Shown here: positions 24,937 through 33,539 of the stretch, one piece after another
How positions within the stretch are numbered: the stretch's first letter is position 1
How the letters are laid out: each line of letters starts with the position of its first letter
Assembly (NCBI RefSeq): GCF_014359565.1
Contig: NZ_JACIZD010000009.1
Span: 1 to 64,000 of the forward strand
Length of the DNA: 64,000 nucleotides
Direction: 5' to 3'
DNA from: Immundisolibacter sp.
Lineage (GTDB): Bacteria > Pseudomonadota > Gammaproteobacteria > Immundisolibacterales > Immundisolibacteraceae
Translations under genes and position numbers: made by a program
The notes under the pieces: model-generated
The model's input: only the letters and a program-made list of their open reading frames with translations
Told to the model about the DNA's origin: nothing
Databases searched by the model: none

Positions 24937-25407
24937 GTGCGGCTGCGCGTGCTGGGCATCGGCAACGGCGCGCGGCGTGACGATGGCGTCGGCGTGTGGG
25001 TGGCTCAGGCGCTCGCCGCGCGGCTGGGTGACAGCCTCGATGTGCGTGTGCTCGGCGACGACGGCTTCCAGCTGGTCGATGCGCTCGGCGGCATCGACGC
25101 CGCGCTGTTGATCGACGCCGTGCAGTCGGGCGCGGCGCCCGGCACCGTGCACCGCTTCGACGCCGCGCGGCAGCCACTGCCGCCGGCGCTGCTGCGCTGC
25201 TCGACGCACGCGCTGGGGGTGGCCGAAGCACTGGAACTGGCCCGAGCGCTCGGCCAGTTGCCGGCGCGGGTCGCCGTCTACGGCATCGAGGGCGCGGATT
25301 TTGGCCTCGGCGCGGGGCTGAGTGCCCCGGTGGCCGCGGCGGCGGCGGGGCTGGTGGAGGAACTCGCCGCGAACCTGACGGACCGGCCATGCACGAACAC
25401 TCCCTGA
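24937..25407 (+). CDS. Hydrogenase maturation protease (HycI/HoxW family)
   Basis: 156 residues, GTG start at 24937-24939, three bases after the large-subunit stop. The N-terminal LGIGNGARRDDGVGVWVAQAL is the family signature with the nickel-binding Asp. The central segment LLIDAVQSGAAPGTVHRFD provides the second acidic site, and CSTHALGVAEALELAR the His. It is expected to remove the C-terminal tail of the alpha subunit after nickel insertion. It overlaps hypA by 19 bp. Its last 20 or so residues run into the hypA frame and are probably of no structural importance. Confidence 0.92.
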   Translation: MRLRVLGIGNGARRDDGVGVWVAQALAARLGDSLDVRVLGDDGFQLVDALGGIDAALLIDAVQSGAAPGTVHRFDAARQPLPPALLRCSTHALGVAEALELARALGQLPARVAVYGIEGADFGLGAGLSAPVAAAAAGLVEELAANLTDRPCTNTP

Positions 25408-25649
25408 TCGCCAACCTGCTTTCCCGGATCGACGCCATCGCGTGCCAGCACAGCGCCAAGCGCGTGGTTGGCGTTTCGGTGTGGATCGGGGCGCTGGCGC
25501 ACATCTCGGCCGGCCATTTTCGCGAGCATTTCGAGGACGGCAGCCGCGGCAGCCTGGCCCAGGGCGCGCGCCTCGACATCGAGGTGTCGGACGACCCCGA
25601 GCACCCGCAGGCCCAGGACATCCTGCTGCGCAGCATCGAGGTCGTGTGA
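25389..25649 (+). CDS. hypA: Short HypA-like nickel chaperone lacking the zinc loop
   Basis: 86 residues, against about 113-120 for HypA. It begins MHEHSLIANLLSRIDAIA, which keeps the nickel-binding Met-His-Glu start. It then has the HypA pattern AKRVVGVSVWIGALAHISAG, FREHFEDGSRGSLAQGARLDIE. Where normal HypA carries two Cys-x2-Cys zinc motifs, this protein goes straight from LDIEVSDDPEHPQAQD to the final strand ILLRSIEVV. Its only Cys is residue 19. The loss looks like a clean deletion of the zinc domain, not a frameshift. It starts inside the protease gene, and its stop overlaps the hypF start (TGATG). Expected to help deliver nickel to the alpha subunit; the usual partner hypB is not in this window. 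Confidence 0.85.
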   Translation: MHEHSLIANLLSRIDAIACQHSAKRVVGVSVWIGALAHISAGHFREHFEDGSRGSLAQGARLDIEVSDDPEHPQAQDILLRSIEVV

Positions 25650-27958
25650 TGGCGCAGCCGGCGGCCGCCGGCCAGCGCCGGCTGCGCATCCGCGTGCATG
25701 GCGCGGTGCAGGGGGTCGGGTTTCGCCCGCAGGTGTACCGGCTGGCGGTGGCGCTGGGCCTGGCCGGCAGCGTGCGCAACGCCCGCGACGGCGTGCAGAT
25801 CGAGGCCCAGGGCACCGACGCCGCGCTCGAGGCGCTGCTGGACGGCCTGCGCCGCCTGCCGCCGCCGGTGCGGGTGGAGGGCCTGCAGTGCGAAGCCGTG
25901 CCGGCGACCGGCGACGACCGCTTCGTCATCGCCGCCAGCCAGAGCGGGGCGGGCGCCGCGCTGCCGCTGCCGGACCTGGCCCCGTGCGCCGATTGCCTGG
26001 CGCAGCTGCGCGATCCGGCCGACCGGCGTTACGGCTACCCCTTCATCAGCTGCACGGCTTGCGGCCCGCGCTACAGCATCATCGCCGCCATGCCGTACGA
26101 CCGCGAACGCACGGCCATGGCGGCATTTGTGCCGTGCGCGGCCTGCGCCGCCGAGTACGCGGACCCAACCAGCCGGCGCTTCCAGCACCAGGCCAACGCC
26201 TGCCCGGCCTGTGGCCCGCAGCTGACCCTGTGCGACGCCGCCGGCACGGCCCTGGCGCAGGGCGGGGCGGCGCTCGCCGCCGCCGCGGCGGTGCTGCGGG
26301 ACGGCGGCATCGTGGCCCTGAAGGGCCTGGGCGGATTTCAGCTGCTGACCGACGCCCGCGACGCGGCCGCCGTGGCGCGCCTGCGCGTCCGCAAGCACCG
26401 TCCGCACAAGCCGCTGGCGGTGATGTTCCCGGACCTGGCGGCGGTCCATGCGGCCTGCCGGGCAGGGCCGGCCGAACAGGCCTTGCTGCAATCGCCGGCG
26501 GTGCCCATCGTGCTGCTGGATGCCCGGCCCGGCGTGCTGGCCGCCAATCTGGCGCCGGACAATCCGCGCCTGGGCGCCATGCTGCCCAGCACGCCGCTGC
26601 ACGTGCTGCTGCTGGAGGCGCTCGGCTTTGCGCTGGTTGCCACCAGCGGCAATGCCGCCGGCGAGCCGCTGTGCGCCGACAACGCGCAGGCGCTCTCGCG
26701 CCTGGCCGGCATCGCCGATGCGTTCCTGCTGCACGACCGCGCCATCCTGCAGCCGCTGGACGACTCGGTCGTGCAGCTGGCGGCGGGGCGGCCGCAGACC
26801 CTGCGCCTGGCGCGCGGGCTGGCACCGCTGGCCCTTGCGCATGCCGGGCGCGGCAGCGTGCTGGCGCTGGGCGGTCACCAGAAAAACGCGCTGGCGGTTG
26901 GTGGGGCCGGGCGCATCGTGCTTGGCCCGTACCTGGGCGATCTGGACACCGCCCTGGCGCGGCAGCGCTTGGCCACCGCCACCGCGCGGTTGCCGGCCGT
27001 GGCGGGCGGGCAGCCGGCGTGGCTGGCTTGCGACCTGCATCCGGACTACGCCAGCAGCCGCTGGGCGGCGGCCGATCCGCGGCCGTGCCAGACGGTGCAG
27101 CACCACCACGCGCACCTGGCCGCGGTACTGGCCGAGCACGCGATCGCCGGCGAGGTGCTGGGCGTGGCCTTCGACGGCGCCGGCCTGGGCGAAGACGGCA
27201 CCCTGTGGGGCGGCGAATTTCTTCACGGCGACAGCCGGCAGGTGCGGCGCGTCGCCCGCTGGCGGCCGTTCCCGCTGCCGGGCGGCGAGCGGGCGGCGCG
27301 CGAGCCCCGACGCAGCGCGCTCGGCTTGCTGTACGCCGCCTACGGCCCCGCGCTCGGCGGCGTGACGCTGGACCTGCGCGAACCCGAGCGGCGCACCCTG
27401 CTGCAGGCGCTCGCATGCGGCCTGAACACGCCGCTGACCGGCAGCGTCGGACGGCTGTTCGATGCCGTGGCGGCGCTGCTGGGCCTGTGCCAGGTGATGA
27501 GCTTCGAGGGCCAGGCGGCGCAGCGGCTGCAGGCCGCGGCCGAGCAGGTGCCCCGCCAGAGGCCGTATCCTGTTGAGCTTGTGCGCGACGGCGACGGCTG
27601 GCTGATCGACTGGCGCCCCATGCTGGCGGCCCTGCTTGGCCAGCGCGCCGCCGGCGGGCCGGTGGCGGCGATCGCGGCGCGCTTTCACGCCACCTTGGCG
27701 GCGGCCGTGGCCGGCGTGGCGCAGCGCCTGCGCGCCGGGCGGGTGGTGCTGTGCGGCGGCTGCTTCCAGAACCGGCGGCTGCTCGCCGATACCCGCGCCG
27801 CCCTGCAAGAGGCCGGCATCGCCGTGTGGTGGCCGGCGCGTCTGCCGCCGGGCGACGCTGCGCTGGCGTGCGGTCAGGCGGCGGTCGTGTTGGCGCGCGG
27901 CGACCGGGCAACACCGGCGGCGCAACCATGCCCAGCGGGCAGCGACGGAGCGAACTGA
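25649..27958 (+). CDS. hypF: Carbamoyltransferase HypF
   Basis: 769 residues, normal length. Converts carbamoyl phosphate to the thiocarbamate on HypE, the first step of cyanide-ligand synthesis for the [NiFe] site. Domains in order: acylphosphatase (RVHGAVQGVGFRPQVYR, about 12-30); zinc fingers with CADCLAQL, CTACGPRYS, CAACAAEY and CPACGPQL; a YrdC-like nucleotide-binding domain (IVALKGLGGFQLLTDARD, RKHRPHKPLAVMF); and a Kae1-like domain with the metal site HHHAHLAAVLAEH and CGGCFQNRRLL. ATG 25649-25651 overlaps the hypA stop. Confidence 0.97.
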   Translation: MAQPAAAGQRRLRIRVHGAVQGVGFRPQVYRLAVALGLAGSVRNARDGVQIEAQGTDAALEALLDGLRRLPPPVRVEGLQCEAVPATGDDRFVIAASQSGAGAALPLPDLAPCADCLAQLRDPADRRYGYPFISCTACGPRYSIIAAMPYDRERTAMAAFVPCAACAAEYADPTSRRFQHQANACPACGPQLTLCDAAGTALAQGGAALAAAAAVLRDGGIVALKGLGGFQLLTDARDAAAVARLRVRKHRPHKPLAVMFPDLAAVHAACRAGPAEQALLQSPAVPIVLLDARPGVLAANLAPDNPRLGAMLPSTPLHVLLLEALGFALVATSGNAAGEPLCADNAQALSRLAGIADAFLLHDRAILQPLDDSVVQLAAGRPQTLRLARGLAPLALAHAGRGSVLALGGHQKNALAVGGAGRIVLGPYLGDLDTALARQRLATATARLPAVAGGQPAWLACDLHPDYASSRWAAADPRPCQTVQHHHAHLAAVLAEHAIAGEVLGVAFDGAGLGEDGTLWGGEFLHGDSRQVRRVARWRPFPLPGGERAAREPRRSALGLLYAAYGPALGGVTLDLREPERRTLLQALACGLNTPLTGSVGRLFDAVAALLGLCQVMSFEGQAAQRLQAAAEQVPRQRPYPVELVRDGDGWLIDWRPMLAALLGQRAAGGPVAAIAARFHATLAAAVAGVAQRLRAGRVVLCGGCFQNRRLLADTRAALQEAGIAVWWPARLPPGDAALACGQAAVVLARGDRATPAAQPCPAGSDGAN

Positions 27959-27961
27959 ACC

Positions 27962-28195
27962 ATGTGTCTGGCCATTGCGGGGCAGGTGCTCGAGCTAACC
28001 GACGGCGGCGGCCTGTTTGCCCGCGGCCGGGTGGACTTCGGCGGCGCGGTGCGCGAGGTGTCGCTGATCTGCACGCCCGAGGTGGCGGTCGGCGACTGGG
28101 TGCTGGTGCACGCCGGGCTGGCCATTGCCCGCATCGACGCCGAGGCCGCCGACCGGGCGCGCCGGGAGTTGGCCCGGCTGGCGGCGGCTCTGTGA
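27962..28195 (+). CDS. hypC: Hydrogenase assembly chaperone HypC
   Basis: 77 residues. It begins MCLAIAGQVLEL: the Cys after the initiator Met is the residue that binds the Fe(CN)2CO unit and the immature large subunit. The small OB-like fold follows (ARGRVDFGGAVREVSLICTP, VGDWVLVHAGLAIARID). It starts three bases after the hypF stop. Together with HypD it forms the scaffold on which the iron ligands are assembled. Confidence 0.95.
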   Translation: MCLAIAGQVLELTDGGGLFARGRVDFGGAVREVSLICTPEVAVGDWVLVHAGLAIARIDAEAADRARRELARLAAAL

Positions 28196-28314
28196 CCCCT
28201 GGGCGCGCCGCAGGCGCCCGCAGGCGGGCCCGGCCGCTGCAGCGGCCTGAAAAGGAGCGCACCGGACGCGCCTTCGTTCACAGATACCGACACTGCAAGC
28301 AGGGAGTCTGAGGC
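28196..28314 (+). promoter_or_regulatory. Only sizeable gap in the operon, with two palindromes
   Basis: GGGCGC (28201-28206) pairs with GCGCCC (28214-28219), and GGCCGCTGCAGCGGCC (28232-28247) is a perfect 16-bp palindrome followed by TGAAAAGG. The 119-bp gap precedes the ClC gene. It could be a partial terminator, an RNA-processing site or a boundary left by insertion of the ClC gene. No promoter hexamers stand out. Confidence 0.4.
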
Positions 28315-29664
28315 GTGTTTTCGCGTGTCCTGCAGGGAGCTTGGACCCGCCACGACTGGTGGTCGCCGGGCCGTTGGCGCCGCCGCCTGGCGTACTGGGG
28401 CGGCGCCATCCTGGTCGGGCTGGCGGCGGTGGCCTTCGCCTGGGCATGCGATGCCGCGTTCGATCTGTTCGAGCGCCTGCGCGCCCAGCACCGCGCCTGG
28501 CCGCTGCTGGTGACGCCACTCACCTTCGTGGCGCTGGTTTGGGTGACGCAGGGCCGGCTGGCGGCCACCCGCGGCTCCGGCATTCCCCAGGTCAAGGCGG
28601 CGCTTTCCACCGGCGATGGCGCCTGGCGCGCCGGGCTGCTGTCGCTGCGCGTGGCGCTGGCCAAGATGGGGCTGACGGTGCTGGCGATGGGCGGCGGCGC
28701 CTCGGTGGGCCGCGAGGGGCCCACCGTGCACGTGGGCGCGAGCTTGTTGTTCGTGGTCGGCCGGCGGTTCGGGTTTACCGATCAGGTGAACGGCCGGCAC
28801 CTGGTGCTGGCCGGAGCCGCCGCCGGCATCGCCGCCGCCTTCAACGCGCCGTTGGCCGGCGTGGTGTTCGCCATCGAGGAGATGGCCGGCGCCTTCGAGG
28901 AACGCATGAGCGGCGTGCTGCTGACGGCGGTGATCGTCGCCGGCGTGACCGCCATCGGCCTGCACGGCGACTACGCCTATTTCGGCCAAGTCGAGGCCGG
29001 CTTGCCTCTGGGCCAGGCCTGGCTGGCGGTGCTGGTGATCGGCCTGGTGTGTGGCTTCGGCGGCGGGCTGTTTGCCCGGCTGATCCTGCTGCAGCCGCTG
29101 CCGTGGCTGCTGCGCCTGCCGCGTTTGGGCGGCCTGTCCCGGGCGCGCGGCGAGCTGCTGCTGGCCGCCGCCTGTGGCCTGGCGGTGGCGGCCTTGACCC
29201 TGCTCGGTGGCTACGATCTGCACGGCACCGGTTACCAGCAGGCGCACGCCATCGTGCAGGGACAGGCCGGGCAGGACTCCGGAGGGCTGTACGCGCTGCT
29301 GAAGTTCGCCGCCAACGTGTTGTCGTACTGGGCCGGCGTGCCCGGCGGCATCTTCTCGCCGGCGCTGGCGGTGGGCGCCGGCCTCGGCCAGGGGCTGGCG
29401 CCGTGGCTGCCGGGCGCCCCGCTGGCGGCGGTGGCGCTGCTTGGCATGGCCGGCTACCTGGCCGGGGTGACGCAAGCGCCGCTGACCGCCGCGGTGATCG
29501 CCCTGGAGCTGACCGCCAACCAAAGCCTGGTGATCCCGATCATGGCCACCTGCCTGCTGGCGCGCGGCGCCTCCACGCTGGTGTGCCGAAAGCCGGTGTA
29601 CGGGGCCATCGCCGAGCGCCTGCTGGCCGGGCATCAGAGCGCCGCCGCGGCGCGCGGGTCATGA
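28315..29664 (+). CDS. ClC-type chloride channel / H+/Cl- exchanger
   Basis: 449 residues, polytopic. All ClC selectivity motifs are present: [16 protein letters not shown] with the gating Glu, the IEEM site equivalent to the internal proton Glu of E. coli ClcA, and [15 protein letters not shown]. The pattern of both glutamates suggests a 2Cl-/H+ exchanger rather than a passive channel. GTG start at 28315 with GGGAG about nine bases upstream. It has no CBS domains. The gene stands between hypC and hypD and overlaps hypD by 4 bp, which is unusual for a hyp operon. It could balance charge or pH while the enzyme consumes or makes protons, or it may simply have been captured by the operon. Confidence 0.93.
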   Translation: MFSRVLQGAWTRHDWWSPGRWRRRLAYWGGAILVGLAAVAFAWACDAAFDLFERLRAQHRAWPLLVTPLTFVALVWVTQGRLAATRGSGIPQVKAALSTGDGAWRAGLLSLRVALAKMGLTVLAMGGGASVGREGPTVHVGASLLFVVGRRFGFTDQVNGRHLVLAGAAAGIAAAFNAPLAGVVFAIEEMAGAFEERMSGVLLTAVIVAGVTAIGLHGDYAYFGQVEAGLPLGQAWLAVLVIGLVCGFGGGLFARLILLQPLPWLLRLPRLGGLSRARGELLLAAACGLAVAALTLLGGYDLHGTGYQQAHAIVQGQAGQDSGGLYALLKFAANVLSYWAGVPGGIFSPALAVGAGLGQGLAPWLPGAPLAAVALLGMAGYLAGVTQAPLTAAVIALELTANQSLVIPIMATCLLARGASTLVCRKPVYGAIAERLLAGHQSAAAARGS

Positions 29665-30749
29665 GCAGCGCCGAGTACCGCGACCCGGTCACCGTGCGCC
29701 GGCTGCTGGATGCCATCGCCGGCACCGTCAGCCGGCCGTGGACGCTGATGGAAATCTGCGGCGGGCAGACGCACGCCATCCTGCGCGCCGGCATCGACCG
29801 CCTGCTGCCGCCGGCGGTGACGCTGGTGCACGGCCCCGGCTGCCCGGTGTGCGTGACGCCGGTTGGTGTCATCGACCAGGCGATCGCGCTGGCCGGCCGA
29901 CCCGAGGTGACGCTGTGTTCCTTCGGCGACATGCTGCGCGTGCCAGGCAGCTGCGGCGATCTGCTGGCGGCGCGGGCCGCCGGCGGCGACGTGCGGGTCG
30001 TTTACTCGCCGCTCGACGCGGTTGCCCTGGCCGGCCGCGAGCCGAAGCGGCAGGTGGTGTTCTTGGCGGTCGGTTTCGAGACCACGGCGCCGGCCGCCGC
30101 CGCCGCGGTGCGCCAGGCCCAGGCGCTGGATCTGCCCAATTTCAGCCTGCTGTGCGCGCAGGTGCGGGTGGCGCCGGCGATGGCCGCCATCCTGGCCGCG
30201 CCGGACTGCCGCATCCAGGGCTTTCTGGCCGCAGGTCACGTCTGCGCGGTGATGGGGTTGGCCGAATACGCGCCGCTGGTTGCGCGTTTCGGGGTGCCGA
30301 TCGTGGTCGCCGGCTTCGAGCCGGTGGATATCCTGACCGGCGTGCTGCACTGCCTGCGCCAGCTCGAGGGCGGTCGGGCGCGGCTGGAAAACGCCTACGC
30401 ACGCGCCGTCAGCGCGCAAGGCAACCCGGCCGCGCAGGCGCTGGTCGGCGAGGTGTTCGAGTGCGTGGCGCGCGACTGGCGCGGCTTGGGCGAGCTTCCC
30501 GAAAGCGGCCTTGGCCTGCGGGCGGGCTATGCCGATTTCGACGCCGCGCGGCGTTTCGGGCTGGCCCAGACCCCGGCGCCGGACCCCGGCGAATGCCTGG
30601 CCGGCGAGGTGCTGCAAGGCCGCCTGCGCCCGGACCGCTGCCCGGCCTTTGGCAGCCGCTGCACGCCGCAACGGCCGCTTGGCGCGCCGATGGTGTCGTC
30701 CGAGGGCGCCTGCGCGGCGTATTACCGCTACCGCGGCCCGGTCGCCTGA
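29661..30749 (+). CDS. hypD: Hydrogenase formation protein HypD
   Basis: 362 residues. Iron-sulfur scaffold that, with HypC, builds the Fe(CN)2CO unit. Conserved cysteine motifs: [13 protein letters not shown] near residue 30, [14 protein letters not shown] near 57-70, [13 protein letters not shown] in the middle, and C-terminal cysteines in [10 protein letters not shown] and [10 protein letters not shown] for the [4Fe-4S] cluster. ATG 29661 overlaps the ClC stop (ATGA), so it is probably translated with the exchanger. hypE follows after two bases. Confidence 0.97.
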   Translation: MSSAEYRDPVTVRRLLDAIAGTVSRPWTLMEICGGQTHAILRAGIDRLLPPAVTLVHGPGCPVCVTPVGVIDQAIALAGRPEVTLCSFGDMLRVPGSCGDLLAARAAGGDVRVVYSPLDAVALAGREPKRQVVFLAVGFETTAPAAAAAVRQAQALDLPNFSLLCAQVRVAPAMAAILAAPDCRIQGFLAAGHVCAVMGLAEYAPLVARFGVPIVVAGFEPVDILTGVLHCLRQLEGGRARLENAYARAVSAQGNPAAQALVGEVFECVARDWRGLGELPESGLGLRAGYADFDAARRFGLAQTPAPDPGECLAGEVLQGRLRPDRCPAFGSRCTPQRPLGAPMVSSEGACAAYYRYRGPVA

Positions 30750-30751
30750 GC

Positions 30752-31798
30752 ATGGACGGCGCCTGCCCGCTGCCGCTGGACGAGTATCCGGTCGTGCTGC
30801 TCGCCCACGGCGGCGGCGGGCGGCTGATGCAGCGACTGCTGGACGGTCTGATCCTGCCGACGCTGGATGTGCGCGCCGGGCAGTCGCTGCACGATGCGGC
30901 GCGTCTGGACGAGCTGCTGACGGATGCTGCCGGCCGACTGGCCTTCACCACCGACAGCTATGTGGTGCGGCCGTTGTTTTTCCCGGGCGGCGACATCGGG
31001 ACACTGGCCGTGTGCGGCACGGTCAACGACCTGGCGATGGCCGGCGCGCAGGCGCGGGCGCTGTCGGTGTCGCTGATCCTGGAAGAAGGCCTGCCGATGC
31101 AGACCCTATGGCAGGTGCTGCGCTCGCTGCGGCAGAGCGCCGCGGCGGCCGGCGTGCGCATCGTCACCGGCGACACCAAGGTGGTGGAGCGCGGCCGGGC
31201 GGACGGCGTGTACATCAACACCGCCGGCATCGGCGCGGTGCCGGCCGGGGTGAGCATTCATCCGGGCCGGGTACGCGCCGGCGACGCGGTGCTGCTCAGC
31301 GGCGACATCGGCCGGCACGGCATCGCCGTGCTGGCACAGCGCGAGGGCTTGCAGTTCGAGACCACCATCGAGTCCGACTGCCAGCCGCTGTGGCCGGCGG
31401 TGGCCGCCTTGCTCGACGCCGGCCTGGACCTGCACTGCCTGCGCGACCCGACCCGCGGCGGCCTGGCCAGCGCGCTGGTCGAGATTGCCCGCCAGGCCGG
31501 GGTCGACGTCCTGCTCGACGAGGCGGCACTGCCGGTGACGCCCCCGGTGGCGACGGCCTGCGAGCTGCTCGGCTTCGACCCGCTGCACGTGGCCTGCGAG
31601 GGCCGGCTGGTGGCCTTCGTGCCGGCCCCGCAGGCGCAGGCCGCGCTCGACCTGCTGCGCAGCGCGCCGGGCGGCGAACAGGCAGCACGAATCGGCGCGG
31701 TGCGCGGCCCCGGCGGGCAGGTGACCCTGCGCAGCCGCTACGGCATCGACCGACCGCTGGACATGCCGGCCGGGGAACTGCTGCCGCGCATTTGCTGA
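30752..31798 (+). CDS. hypE: Carbamoyl dehydratase HypE
   Basis: 348 residues. PurM/AIRS-like ATP-dependent enzyme that dehydrates the thiocarboxamide on its own C-terminal cysteine to a thiocyanate, the source of the CN- ligands. The start of the fold is VVLLAHGGGGRLMQRLL, with TTDSYVVRPLFFPGGDIG and VCGTVNDLAMAGA, and the DPTRGGLASALVEIA loop. The protein ends LLPRIC, with the required terminal Cys. Last gene of the hydrogenase operon. hypB is missing from the window. Confidence 0.97.
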   Translation: MDGACPLPLDEYPVVLLAHGGGGRLMQRLLDGLILPTLDVRAGQSLHDAARLDELLTDAAGRLAFTTDSYVVRPLFFPGGDIGTLAVCGTVNDLAMAGAQARALSVSLILEEGLPMQTLWQVLRSLRQSAAAAGVRIVTGDTKVVERGRADGVYINTAGIGAVPAGVSIHPGRVRAGDAVLLSGDIGRHGIAVLAQREGLQFETTIESDCQPLWPAVAALLDAGLDLHCLRDPTRGGLASALVEIARQAGVDVLLDEAALPVTPPVATACELLGFDPLHVACEGRLVAFVPAPQAQAALDLLRSAPGGEQAARIGAVRGPGGQVTLRSRYGIDRPLDMPAGELLPRIC

Positions 31799-31922
31799 CG
31801 GTGCCACGGCGTTCGGCGGCGCAGGCTGCCATCGAGCGGCGGCTCAAGGCGGAGCTTGATCCGGCTGGCGTTTTGGTTGGCGGGACGGCGGTAAGTTGAG
31901 CGTTGGAACACTCGGAAAAACG

Positions 31923-31947
31923 GCGCAATGCACTACGCTTATTGCGC
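31923..31947. repeat. Short palindromic element GCGCAAT...ATTGCGC
   Basis: GCGCAAT (31923-31929) and ATTGCGC (31941-31947) form a perfect 7-bp inverted repeat around CACTACGCTT-like sequence. It resembles the small intergenic palindromes scattered in many proteobacterial genomes. It stands just in front of the low-GC secreted-protein gene. A partial copy of the arm (GCGCTTATTGCGGCC) occurs at about 33241-33255, behind that gene. Confidence 0.5.
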
Positions 31948-31964
31948 GGGCTGCGGGGTCGGTG

Positions 31965-33155
31965 ATGTCGCAAATGGATACAAGGACGCTTCTGTTTGGT
32001 CTGTTGTGCGTAGTGCTGTTGACAGCGGGACACGCGACGGCCGGGGAAGACCTGCGGCTGTGGGGTAAGCCGGACGAGTTAATGCCGGACTACCGAACCG
32101 CGGTGGACGCGTCCGGATATTTGTCGCGTGATCCCAAAGCGAAATATCCCGAGGTGTGGGGGGCCGAGTTGCCCACGGACGGGGTAGGCAAAGCCGAGGA
32201 TGGACGGATATTTCTGGATACCCAGGGCCGAGTGCAAATCCTCTATGGCTTCGATTTGGATGAGGAACGCGTTCATCGTGCCTACGACTTCTTTGCGAAC
32301 AAAGTGCTGGCGGAGTGGCGGATGCCGCGCGCCGAGGACGCGGCCAGTGCGCAACAGCGCGCTGGAGCGCGCCACCGGTTCGCGGCCTATTGGCGCGAGC
32401 AGGTGCACGTGCTGGTGGCTGAAGAGCGGGGCGGGGTGGCAGTGGAGTACCAAAACGGCAAGGCCGTCCGGACGTATTGGCCCGGGTACCAGTACGAGGA
32501 GGGCTTAGTCCTGAGCGTGCATGGGTTTAACGCGAACTTCGAGCGGACGCCCGAGTTCCTGCCGTTTACCTATCACTCCCAGTCAGTTCTCGTGCTGCCA
32601 GAGGTAGACAAGAACGCCCGTCCTCCATGGAAGATGCTGATCCGCGTGTACCCGCAGCCGCAACGGCTGCCGATGGACAGCGAGTTGGTGCGGGAGTGCA
32701 CGTGTGTCGGAAACTACCGTAAAGGTGGTTTCCAAGATCCCACAACCGGACGGCAGGTTGCTCCCCGGTGCCAGGCGGGTGGCGCCTTTAATGCCATTGC
32801 GCAGGGATGGGTAGTCCCTGCCCATCCAATCACCTATCGCGGCCGCGCGCTCGATGTCGTGATCGCGGACCTGCGCGATGGCACCTTTCTGGTCAAGGAT
32901 CGCGGCCGTCCCGCCGTGATCCGCTTCCGGGGCGATCTGGGATCGCCGTACCTTGCCCAGGCAAAAGACCTCCACGTGGTCGATGCATGGGATATGACCC
33001 ACTGGTTAACAAGAGAGGCCTACGACAAATGGGTGGCTGCCTCGGGGCAGGATCAAGTCGAGCTCCCGCTGCTCGATCCGGCGGCGTTGTTTGAAGTCTT
33101 TGACCGGATCGTGGTGGAGAAACTCGAGGCCGGATACCACCCGAAACGCGACTAA
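31965..33155 (+). CDS. Unrecognised secreted protein, low-GC gene
   Basis: I do not recognise the family. The protein (396 residues from ATG 31965; in frame to ATG 31896) begins with a typical signal peptide: charged start MSQMDTR, hydrophobic core LLFGLLCVVLLTAG, and likely cleavage after HATA. It should be periplasmic or outer-membrane associated. The mature part has many aromatic residues, two cysteine pairs (ECTCVGNY, APRCQAGG) and no membrane helix. Segments such as YPEVWGAELP and DLDEERVHRAYDFFANKVL look well folded. The GC content of its coding sequence is roughly 55% in the stretch I counted by eye, clearly below its neighbours. It is flanked by small palindromic elements. Signs of transfer are therefore strong; function is unknown. 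Confidence 0.75.
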   Translation: MSQMDTRTLLFGLLCVVLLTAGHATAGEDLRLWGKPDELMPDYRTAVDASGYLSRDPKAKYPEVWGAELPTDGVGKAEDGRIFLDTQGRVQILYGFDLDEERVHRAYDFFANKVLAEWRMPRAEDAASAQQRAGARHRFAAYWREQVHVLVAEERGGVAVEYQNGKAVRTYWPGYQYEEGLVLSVHGFNANFERTPEFLPFTYHSQSVLVLPEVDKNARPPWKMLIRVYPQPQRLPMDSELVRECTCVGNYRKGGFQDPTTGRQVAPRCQAGGAFNAIAQGWVVPAHPITYRGRALDVVIADLRDGTFLVKDRGRPAVIRFRGDLGSPYLAQAKDLHVVDAWDMTHWLTREAYDKWVAASGQDQVELPLLDPAALFEVFDRIVVEKLEAGYHPKRD

Positions 33156-33165
33156 GGGCCGGTAG

Positions 33166-33190
33166 GTTGGGCTGACGCAGGAAGCCCAAC
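33166..33190. repeat. REP-like hairpin GTTGGGCT...AGCCCAAC
   Basis: A perfect 8-bp inverted repeat (33166-33173 and 33183-33190) with a 9-base loop, 10 bp behind the stop of the secreted-protein gene. It belongs to the widespread GTAGGTTGGGCTGA-type intergenic palindromes and may also act as the terminator. It overlaps the first copy of the 46-bp direct repeat. Confidence 0.6.
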
Positions 33191-33228
33191 ATCGTTTACA
33201 CCGGGAATACCCGAGCACAAAGGTTGCC
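33183..33228 (+). repeat. 46-bp direct repeat, copy 1
   Basis: It begins AGCCCAACATCG and contains TACACCGGGAATAC and GCACAAAGG. It matches copy 2 at 33605-33650 at about 41 of 46 positions, in the same orientation, 422 bp apart. The pair brackets the 92-residue minus-strand gene. Confidence 0.65.
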
Positions 33229-33260
33229 GGCTGTAACCTGGCGCTTATTGCGGCCGCGGC

Positions 33261-33539
33261 CTAGCCGGAGGCCGGCCCGCCCTTGCCCGAGCCACCGGTG
33301 AGTTCGGTCAGCGTGGCCAGAATCCGTTGCAGCAGACCGTTTGCCGATCCCGGCATGCCTTCCGTTTCGGCTTCTGCCAGTTCCAGGGCTTCCAGCTCCC
33401 AGGCGCGCAGCACCTCGACCTTCTCGTCCGTGGTCAACGCGTCGTTGCGGGCGACGTCTTCCGGGGCGGTGAATACGGTGGCCGGGTCGTTGCGCGCCTG
33501 TTCCAGCCACGCGGGTGGTTGTCGATGATTGGATGTCAT
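33261..33539 (-). CDS. Small uncharacterised protein (92 aa)
   Basis: A soluble, acidic, mostly helical protein. The N-terminal half (RQPPAWLEQARNDPATVFTA, PEDVARNDALTTDEKVEVLR, AWELEALELAEAETEGM) resembles short uncharacterised proteobacterial proteins I have seen, with a DEK..(L/V)LR.WE core. The C-terminal half (LLQRILATLTELTGGSG) is an amphipathic helix with a Gly/Ser tail. No catalytic or metal motif is visible. It stands alone, between the two copies of a 46-bp direct repeat. Function unknown. Composition and start (ATG 33537-33539) support a real gene. Confidence 0.65.
   Translation of the reverse strand: MTSNHRQPPAWLEQARNDPATVFTAPEDVARNDALTTDEKVEVLRAWELEALELAEAETEGMPGSANGLLQRILATLTELTGGSGKGGPASG

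Noticed and set aside
23572-27925. Very long minus-strand frames under the hydrogenase operon
   Set aside because: They oppose genes with full motif sets (hydrogenase alpha, HypF) and show only shadow composition.
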